DNA of 40,273 nucleotides from Actinomycetes bacterium (lineage in GTDB: Bacteria; Actinomycetota; Acidimicrobiia; Spongiisociales; SHLN01), in contig JAHEJY010000006.1 in assembly GCA_024638625.1 (NCBI GenBank), positions 1 to 40,273 on the forward strand, read 5' to 3'. The notes below the pieces were generated by a model. That model saw only the letters and a program-made list of their open reading frames with translations. It did not search any database and was not told the origin of the DNA. This document shows positions 28,332 through 35,247 of the stretch, in pieces. The position numbers were made by a program, and so were the translations under genes. The first letter of the stretch is position 1, and every line of letters begins with the position of its first letter.

Positions 28332-29063
28332 ATCGCTGAACCACGCGTAAACGATCGAATCCGGGCCAAAGAGGTCCGGGTTGTGGCCCCCGACGGGAGC
28401 CAGGTTGGCGTCAAATCAATCGAAGAAGCCTTATGGCTCGCAAAGAATCTCGACATGGATCTCGTAGAGGTGTCGCCGAATGCCGACCCACCGGTATGTC
28501 GGCTCATGGATTACGGCAAATACAAGTATGAACAATCGGTTCGAAATCGCGAGGCCCGTAAGAAACAGACCCGCACTGTGGTGAAAGAAGTCAAGTTTCG
28601 CATCAAGATCGACGAGCACGACTTCCAGACCAAGATCCGACAGGCCCGCAACTTTCTGATGCACGGCCACAAGATCAAAGCCATCGTCATGTTTTTTGGA
28701 AGAGAAATCACGCACACCGAACTGGGAGCAGCCCTCTTGGATCGGATGATCGCAGCACTCGCCGACGTTTCCGAGATCGAGTCGGAGCCAAGACGTGAGG
28801 GGCGCAGCATGAACATGACACTTATCCCGGATAAGGCGAAGATAAAGGCGTTGAAGGCCGCAGAGGCCGCCGAGGCCGAGGCCGAGGCCGAGGCCGAGGC
28901 GGTCGCGGCGGCACAAGCGGCGAGCACCACCAGCGACGCAGAGGCTGCCGTTGCTGCCGGCGAGACCGCACCGGACGCCGGCGAACCAGACATGAAAGAA
29001 GAGGATGCAAGCGAACCGGCGGCCGGGGAGGTCGCCCAGGTTGCCGTCCCCGAGGAGGCGTGA
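28332..29063 (+). CDS. infC: Translation initiation factor IF-3, AUC start codon, acidic Ala/Glu-rich C-terminal tail
   Basis: IAEPRVNDRIRAKEVRVVAPDGSQVGVKSIEEALWLAKNLDMDLVEVSPNADPPVCRLMDYGKYKYEQ. SD gaaggag (28317-28323), 8 nt, ATC. No in-frame ATG/GTG/TTG between the upstream stop (28200) and 28332. Confidence 0.92.
   Translation: MAEPRVNDRIRAKEVRVVAPDGSQVGVKSIEEALWLAKNLDMDLVEVSPNADPPVCRLMDYGKYKYEQSVRNREARKKQTRTVVKEVKFRIKIDEHDFQTKIRQARNFLMHGHKIKAIVMFFGREITHTELGAALLDRMIAALADVSEIESEPRREGRSMNMTLIPDKAKIKALKAAEAAEAEAEAEAEAVAAAQAASTTSDAEAAVAAGETAPDAGEPDMKEEDASEPAAGEVAQVAVPEEA
28870..28900 (+). repeat. Hexanucleotide GAGGCC/GCCGAG microsatellite in infC
   Basis: cgaggccgaggccgaggccgaggccgaggc encoding an (EA)n run. 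Confidence 0.85.
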
Positions 29064-29257
29064 TGCCAAAACAGAAAACACATAGTGGGTCGAAAGACCG
29101 GTTCAAAGTCACGGGTACCGGCAAACTCCGTCGTCGACAGGTGGGCAGAAACCACCTGAAAATGACCAAGAGCAGCCGTAGGCTGCGTCGTCTGACCGGC
29201 GAGACCGAGGTAGCCAAGGCCGATGTGCCGGAAGTAAAGCGACTGTTGGGAAAGTAG
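29063..29257 (+). CDS. rpmI: 50S ribosomal protein L35
   Basis: [36 protein letters not shown] overlaps the infC TGA. Confidence 0.95.
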   Translation: MPKQKTHSGSKDRFKVTGTGKLRRRQVGRNHLKMTKSSRRLRRLTGETEVAKADVPEVKRLLGK

Positions 29258-29261
29258 AGAC

Positions 29262-29621
29262 ATGGCACGCGCAAAACGTTCCGTTCATGCAAAGAAGAAG
29301 CGTCGCAAGGTTCTGGAAAGCGCCAAGGGATACCAGGGCGCGCGCAGCCGCCGGTACCGGACAGCTCGCGAGCAAGTCATCGGGGCCGGCGATGATGCGT
29401 TCCGTCATCGGAGGGCCAAAAAGGGCGACTTTCGACGAGTGTGGATTGCGAGGATCAACGCAGCTGCTCGCCAGCACGGCTCGACGTATTCACAGTTCAT
29501 CAGTGGTCTCAAGGCAGCTGAGGTGGAGGTAGACCGAAAGATGCTGGCCGACCTCGCCGTGCACGAGCCAGATGCCTTCAAGCAGTTGGTTGATGTCGCC
29601 ATGGCGGCCAACGACAAATAG
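29262..29621 (+). CDS. rplT: 50S ribosomal protein L20
   Basis: [39 protein letters not shown]. Confidence 0.97.
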   Translation: MARAKRSVHAKKKRRKVLESAKGYQGARSRRYRTAREQVIGAGDDAFRHRRAKKGDFRRVWIARINAAARQHGSTYSQFISGLKAAEVEVDRKMLADLAVHEPDAFKQLVDVAMAANDK

Positions 29622-29641
29622 GACTCGTTCGAGCCGTCCCC

Positions 29642-30382
29642 GTGGACCCCATCTCGTCCCGCGCGAACCCGGTCATTGTTTCGGCATCACGATTGGGCCG
29701 CAATCGGCCTGAAGGTGTTTGTCTCGTAGAGGGTCCGGTTGCTTGTCAAGACGCCGTAGTCGGCGGCGCCATCTTCGATCGAATATTTGTTGTCGAGGGT
29801 GACGTGCGCGGCATCGCCATCGCCGGATCGGCCGGGCTGGCCCCGACCATGGTGACGCCGGGCGTACTCGCCAAGGTGGCGACGACAGACAGTCCGCAGT
29901 CTCCGATTGCCATCGTGCGTATTGCCGACTCGGATCTGGAACAGGACGAGCCGGTATTGGTGTTGTGGGAGCTGGCGGATCCGGGAAACGTCGGAACGCT
30001 GATCAGAACGGCCGCGGCCTTTGGACTGCAGGTACTCGTTGTTGGCGGTGCCGATCCGTGGGCCAGCAAGTGCATGCGATCTGCTTCTGGCGGTCACTTC
30101 AGAACCCCGGTCATCAGAGCCGATGTCATGCGGGCTCACGACCTGCTGGCACCATGGGATTGGTTTGCGTCCGTCCCCAGGGGCGGTGATGCTCCGTCCG
30201 TATTGGGCGGTTCAGGCAGTCCGGCGATCATGATTGGCAACGAAACGCATGGACTGCCGGCGGCAGTCGTCGAGGCAGCCCATCTCGTGTCCATCCCCAT
30301 GGTCGACACCACAGAATCGCTGAACGCCGCGCAGGCGGGAGCCGTGTTGATGTGGGAGTGGTCGCGGATCACCGCTGGCTAA
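29642..30382 (+). CDS. TrmH/SpoU-family RNA 2'-O-methyltransferase
   Basis: VLVLWELADPGNVGTLIRTAAAFGLQVLVVGG, MIGNETHGLP, SIPMVDTTESLNAAQAGAVLMWEW. GTG start. Confidence 0.93.
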   Translation: MDPISSRANPVIVSASRLGRNRPEGVCLVEGPVACQDAVVGGAIFDRIFVVEGDVRGIAIAGSAGLAPTMVTPGVLAKVATTDSPQSPIAIVRIADSDLEQDEPVLVLWELADPGNVGTLIRTAAAFGLQVLVVGGADPWASKCMRSASGGHFRTPVIRADVMRAHDLLAPWDWFASVPRGGDAPSVLGGSGSPAIMIGNETHGLPAAVVEAAHLVSIPMVDTTESLNAAQAGAVLMWEWSRITAG

Positions 30383-30397
30383 GGTTTTGCGCCCATG
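30380..30397 (+). promoter_or_regulatory. Putative leaderless promoter -10 for pheS, overlapping the upstream stop codon
   Basis: TAAGGT (30380-30385; TAA is the methyltransferase stop), 9 nt, ATG (30395); no SD. Confidence 0.35.
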
Positions 30398-31390
30398 AAA
30401 CGACTCGACGCCATTTTGGAGGCCGCCCCCGGCCTGATCGACGGCGCGGCCGACCTACCGGCGCTTGCGTCGGTCGAAGCAGAACTCCTGGGCAAGTCCT
30501 CGGTCGTGGGCGAGCTCAGACGAGGGATGGGCAAACTCGATCCTGAGCAGCGCCCGGTCGTCGGAGCGAAGCTGCAGGAGGCCGCCGATCAGCTCAAGAC
30601 GCAGGTCGCGCGGCGGCGGGAGGTGCTGGAGATGGCTGCTGAGCGAGAGCTTCTCATCTCGGATCGCCTCGATCTCACTCTCGACGCCTGGGTCCCGACG
30701 GTTGGGACAAGGCACCTGATCACGCAGGTGATCGAAGAGGTGACAGATATCTTTCTTGGGCTTGGATACGTCGTTGCCGACGGACCGGAGGTCGAAAACG
30801 TCTGGTACAACTTCGATGCCCTCAATACTCCCGATTGGCATCCGAGCAGGTTGGAAAGTGACACGCTCTATGTCGAGTACCGGGAGCGCGACGACGTGCT
30901 CATGCGGGTGCACACCTCGCCGGTTCAGGCTCGCTACATGGAGGCCAACGATCCCCCCGTGTACATCATTGCGCCCGGCCGCACCTTCCGCACCGACACA
31001 TGGGACGCAACCCACAGCCCGTCCTTTCATCAGATAGAAGGGCTTGTCGTGGACGAGCACATCACGTTCTCAGACCTCAAAGGAACCCTCATCCACTTCG
31101 TCCATGAGTTCTTCGGTCCCGATACCGAAGTTCAGTTCAATCCCCATTTCTTTCCTTTTACCGAGCCATCGGCCGAATTGCATGTGAAACTCGATGGCAC
31201 CTGGCTCGAGATGCTCGGCTGTGGTGTCGTTGATCCGGATGTGTTGGTCAACGTCGGGTATGACCCGGACAAATACAGCGGGTTCGCCTTCGGTATGGGC
31301 GTCGAACGGCTTGCCATGCCCAAGTACGGGATTAAAGATATCCGGCGCTTCTACGAAAACGATCTTCGGGTTCTGAGGCAATTCCCGTGA
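30395..31390 (+). CDS. pheS: Phenylalanine-tRNA ligase alpha subunit
   Basis: VADGPEVENVWYNFDALNTPDWHPSRLESDTLYV, LMRVHTSPVQARYM, GRTFRTDTWDATHSPSFHQIEGLVV, GFAFGMGVERLAMPKYGIKDIRRFYENDLR. Confidence 0.97.
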   Translation: MKRLDAILEAAPGLIDGAADLPALASVEAELLGKSSVVGELRRGMGKLDPEQRPVVGAKLQEAADQLKTQVARRREVLEMAAERELLISDRLDLTLDAWVPTVGTRHLITQVIEEVTDIFLGLGYVVADGPEVENVWYNFDALNTPDWHPSRLESDTLYVEYRERDDVLMRVHTSPVQARYMEANDPPVYIIAPGRTFRTDTWDATHSPSFHQIEGLVVDEHITFSDLKGTLIHFVHEFFGPDTEVQFNPHFFPFTEPSAELHVKLDGTWLEMLGCGVVDPDVLVNVGYDPDKYSGFAFGMGVERLAMPKYGIKDIRRFYENDLRVLRQFP

Positions 31391-33789
31391 GAGCATCGCT
31401 GCGATGGCTACGCGAATTCGTCGACATTCCGGAAACCGACCCCGACAAGCTCGCTCATGTCCTGCTGATGCTGGGGCTGGAGGTCGAGTCGATCGATCGC
31501 TACGAGGCCAGGTTTACGGGGGTTGAAGTGGGGAGGGTGGCATCGATCAGGCCGCACCCTGATGCCGACAAGATCCGCCTGGCCACGGTTGAACGTGCCT
31601 CAGGGTCGCAGGAGGTCGTTTGCGGCGCCTGGAACTTTGGTGAAGGCGATCTGATTGCGCTTGCAGTGGACGGCGCTGTGTTACCCGGAGGATTTGAGAT
31701 CGGGGCTCGCGAGATCAGAGGCGTCGTCTCCCATGGAATGATTTGCTCAGAGCGGGAATTGGACCTGGGAGATGACCACGAAGGCATCCTGGTTCTCGAC
31801 GAGTCCTTCGAGATCGGCGACAACTTCGCCGAAGTGATCGGCCTGCCCGATGTCGTGTTCGACATCGATGTGACGTCGAATCGACCCGACGCCATGAGTA
31901 TCCACGGGATCGCCCGTGAGCTGTCGGCCTATTACCAGGTGCCCATCCGCTACCCGGATCATGATCTTGGTGGCGTCGTCGGAACCAGCGATGTCAACGT
32001 TACGATCGAGGCGCCCGACGGCTGTCCGCGGTTCGTTGCGCAGGAAATGACGAACGTGACCCTGGCGAGGTCACCTTTCGCAGTTCGTCAGCGGTTGCGG
32101 ATGTTGGGAGTCCGGCCGATCTCGAACGCCGTAGACGTCACCAATTATGTGATGTTCGAGTTGGGACAGCCACTACATGCTTTCGATGCGGATCGGGTCG
32201 CCGGGAAATCGATAACTGTCAGACGCGCCGCAGCAGGAGAACGGCTGACCACCCTCGACGGGGTTGAGCGCACGCTGGTCGAAGGTGATCTGCTCGTGTG
32301 CGACGCCGACGGCCCCAGCGCGCTCGGCGCGGTTATGGGCGGCGCTCAGTCGGAAGTGAACGAGGAGACGACGAGCGTGATCATCGAGGGTGCGGCATGG
32401 CATGCACCAACGGTTCTGCACACGAGCAAACGGCTCGGCCTGCGAAGCGAAGCCTCCGCGCGATTCGAACGAGGGGTGGATCCAAATCTTCCGCCGTCGG
32501 CTGTGGCCAGGGCTGCCCGATTGCTCATGGACTGGGCGGGTGCGGTACCCGTAGGCCAGCCGGTTGACGTGTATCCGATCGAGGTGACACCCTGGACGGT
32601 CGATTTACCCAGAGGCGAGCCCGAAAGACTGCTCGGCGTCCAGTTCGATGATGCGACGATTGTTGATTACCTGGAGCGATTCGGTCTGGCCACGATCGGC
32701 GGTGAGCCGTTGGTCGTCACCATTCCCACCTTTCGACCGGATCTGACGAGAACTGCGGACCTGGTCGAAGAACTGGCACGGTTACACGGCTACGAGAAAT
32801 TCCCCGAAACGGTTCCCGTCGGCCCCGGTGGCGGCCTGACAGCAGGACAGATCGCGGAACGTCGACTGCGCGCCACCATGCAGGGAGTGGGGTTCAACGA
32901 GGCCCAGGTGTCGAGCTTTGTTGGTCCGGAAGAGATCACCATGTTCGGGGATCCGATTGAAACGGCCGTTCGGATCACCAATCCGCTTCGGGAAGAAGAA
33001 GGCTACTTGCGGACATCTCTCCTGCCGGGGCTCCTGCGGAGTGTCGCGTTCAATCAGGGTTATGGCCAGAGCGACGTAGCTTTGTATGAGCTGGGGCGTG
33101 TTTTCCGACAGGAACTATCACCGGAGTTCGAGGACCTTCCTGACCAACCCCGGCGGCTTGCGTTCGCGGCAGTCGGCAACCCGCGCAGCTTCGGACTCGC
33201 AGCCCCCGACGTCCCGGTAGATGGACATTTTGCGGCCGGAGTGGCCCGCTCGTTGCTGGCCGGAAACCTGACCGGCGCAATCCGTTCTTCCTCCGAGCTC
33301 ATCAATATCGAGGGCTCCGGTCTCCACCCGAGCCGGGGAGCGGAAGTAGTCGTCGATGGGCTGCCCATCGGCCAGGTCGGGGAGCTGCACCCTCGAATCG
33401 GCAGGCGGCTCGGAATTGAGGGCCGGGTCATCATCGGCGAGCTCGACCTCGCACCGTTCGTCTCCGTTCAGGCCGACCATCATTTTGTGGAGCCCAGTAC
33501 CCAGCCACCTGTGATATTCGATCTGGCTTTCGAGCTCGACCGCGACACCCCGGGAGGCTGTCTCATCGCTGCTCTCCACGGTGCCGGTGTTGCCGAGCTG
33601 GAGTCGGCGACGATCTTCGATGAGTTCAGCGCCGGACCCCTGGCCGAAGCGGGACGCAAGAGTGTGGCGGCGCGGGTGGTCTTGCGACGTAGGGGGAGCA
33701 CGCTCTCAGACGAAGACACGGTGCCGCTCCGTCAGCGTTTGATCGAACACGTCGAGGCTTCCTGCGATGCCCGCCTCAGAGGTACCTAA
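31387..33789 (+). CDS. pheT: Phenylalanine-tRNA ligase beta subunit
   Basis: MRASLRWLREFVDIPETDPDKLAHVLLMLGLEVESID, tRNA-binding domain, B3/B4 and B5 domains, DVTNYVMFELGQPLHAFDAD. Confidence 0.97.
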   Translation: MRASLRWLREFVDIPETDPDKLAHVLLMLGLEVESIDRYEARFTGVEVGRVASIRPHPDADKIRLATVERASGSQEVVCGAWNFGEGDLIALAVDGAVLPGGFEIGAREIRGVVSHGMICSERELDLGDDHEGILVLDESFEIGDNFAEVIGLPDVVFDIDVTSNRPDAMSIHGIARELSAYYQVPIRYPDHDLGGVVGTSDVNVTIEAPDGCPRFVAQEMTNVTLARSPFAVRQRLRMLGVRPISNAVDVTNYVMFELGQPLHAFDADRVAGKSITVRRAAAGERLTTLDGVERTLVEGDLLVCDADGPSALGAVMGGAQSEVNEETTSVIIEGAAWHAPTVLHTSKRLGLRSEASARFERGVDPNLPPSAVARAARLLMDWAGAVPVGQPVDVYPIEVTPWTVDLPRGEPERLLGVQFDDATIVDYLERFGLATIGGEPLVVTIPTFRPDLTRTADLVEELARLHGYEKFPETVPVGPGGGLTAGQIAERRLRATMQGVGFNEAQVSSFVGPEEITMFGDPIETAVRITNPLREEEGYLRTSLLPGLLRSVAFNQGYGQSDVALYELGRVFRQELSPEFEDLPDQPRRLAFAAVGNPRSFGLAAPDVPVDGHFAAGVARSLLAGNLTGAIRSSSELINIEGSGLHPSRGAEVVVDGLPIGQVGELHPRIGRRLGIEGRVIIGELDLAPFVSVQADHHFVEPSTQPPVIFDLAFELDRDTPGGCLIAALHGAGVAELESATIFDEFSAGPLAEAGRKSVAARVVLRRRGSTLSDEDTVPLRQRLIEHVEASCDARLRGT

Positions 33790-33790
33790 C

Positions 33791-34690
33791 GTGCATTTCC
33801 TGAGCGCGGGGGATTTCAACGCACAGGTATGGGAGCGGGTGGTGCACAGAGCTCTTGACATGAAGGCCCACCCGGACGACTACGCCACCAAACTCGATGG
33901 GCGCAGCGTCGGGCTGTTTTTTGCCAAGCCGTCCCTTCGGACGCGGCTGAGCAGCTTCGTCGGCGTTGCGGAATTGGGTGGCCATGCACTTGTGATTTCT
34001 CAAGAACAGGTTGGCGTCGGGACCCGCGAGCATCCCGGCGACGTTTCACGCGTGATGGAGCGATACCTGGCAGCAGTTGCCATGAGGGTGTTCGAACACG
34101 ACATGCTCACCGGCTTCTCAGAAACCACGTCGATGCCGGTGATCAACCTGCTGTCGGATGCGGAACATCCTTGCCAGGCGGTCGCCGACGTGGTGACCAT
34201 TGCCGAGCACCGTCCGATCGAGGGAACCGTCGTCGCATATGTCGGGGATGGCAACAATGTCGCCCACTCTCTGATGCTGGCCGCTCAGCGCACGGGTATG
34301 AAGATTCGGGTCGCCGCTCCTGCCGGATACGATCCGGCGCCTCGTTTTGTAGAGCAGGCTGGAGCAGCGGTCGAGCTGATCAGGGATCCACGGGAGGCGG
34401 TTGACGGTGCCCATGTCGTCTACACGGACGTGTGGACATCGATGGGTGATGAATCAAAGGCAAACGAGCGCCGGTCCGATTTCTCTGCGTATCGAGTCAC
34501 GCCCGAGCTGATGGGGTTGGCCGACCCGCAGGCCATATTCATGCATTGCCTACCGGCCCACGACGACGAAGAAGTAAGCCGTGACGTCATCGAAAGCGCT
34601 GCTTCCCGGGTCTTCGATCAGGCTGAAAACCGCCTTCATGCGTTCAAGTCGATTCTGATCGAATGCCTAAGCGATCCAGATACCTCATGA
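33791..34690 (+). CDS. argF: Ornithine carbamoyltransferase
   Basis: VHFLSAGDFNAQVWERVV; FFAKPSLRTRLSSFVGVAELGGHALVIS; HPCQAVADVVTI; DVWTSMGDE; MHCLPAHDDEEV; AENRLHAFKSIL. GTG 33791 preferred over track start 33767 (overlaps pheT). Confidence 0.9.
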   Translation: MHFLSAGDFNAQVWERVVHRALDMKAHPDDYATKLDGRSVGLFFAKPSLRTRLSSFVGVAELGGHALVISQEQVGVGTREHPGDVSRVMERYLAAVAMRVFEHDMLTGFSETTSMPVINLLSDAEHPCQAVADVVTIAEHRPIEGTVVAYVGDGNNVAHSLMLAAQRTGMKIRVAAPAGYDPAPRFVEQAGAAVELIRDPREAVDGAHVVYTDVWTSMGDESKANERRSDFSAYRVTPELMGLADPQAIFMHCLPAHDDEEVSRDVIESAASRVFDQAENRLHAFKSILIECLSDPDTS

Positions 34691-35241
34691 TAGATCTCAT
34701 CGGCCCACCACACGAGATCGCCCCGCTTTTGCTCGGATGTCGTCTCCGGACCGAGTTTGAAGAGGGTGCGACCGAAGTCGTCATCACCGAGGTGGAGGCC
34801 TACTCGGGGGGCGATGATCCGGCCAGCCACGCGTTCAACGGCAGGACAGCGCGCAATAGCCACATGTTTGGACCAGCCGGACACCTGTATGTGTACAGAT
34901 CGTACGGGATGCACTGGTGTTCCAACATCGTCGTCAACCCTCCCGGTCAGCCGTCTGCGGTGCTGATTCGTGGAGGCGAGGTGAGCGAGGGCACCGAGAT
35001 CATCAAGCAGCGTCGCGGCCGATCAGACCAGTTGACAGACGGCCCCGGGAAGTTGTCCCAGGCGCTCGGGATCACGGGCGATCACGACGGCGCCGGCCTC
35101 GATTCCGGCCCGATACGCCTGATCGAGGGCAAGCCGCTTGGTCGACCGGTCTTGACGACACCACGGGTCGGGATCAGCAAGGCCGTTGATTACCCGTGGC
35201 GATTCGTGGCCGCAGCTGAGATCGCCACTGGTAACACCTGA
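34687..35241 (+). CDS. mpg: 3-methyladenine DNA glycosylase (AAG/MPG family)
   Basis: LLLGCRLRTEFEEGATEVVITEVEAYSGGDDPASHAFNGRTARNSHMFGPAGHLYVYRSYGMHWCSNIV; DGPGKLSQALGI. ATG overlaps the argF stop. Confidence 0.93.
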   Translation: MIDLIGPPHEIAPLLLGCRLRTEFEEGATEVVITEVEAYSGGDDPASHAFNGRTARNSHMFGPAGHLYVYRSYGMHWCSNIVVNPPGQPSAVLIRGGEVSEGTEIIKQRRGRSDQLTDGPGKLSQALGITGDHDGAGLDSGPIRLIEGKPLGRPVLTTPRVGISKAVDYPWRFVAAAEIATGNT

Positions 35242-35247
35242 CTGAGG

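Noticed and set aside
28431-29263. Overlapping 216-aa and 250-aa minus-strand ORFs opposite infC/rpmI
   Set aside because: Low-complexity products mirror the (EA)n repeat of infC; no independent support.
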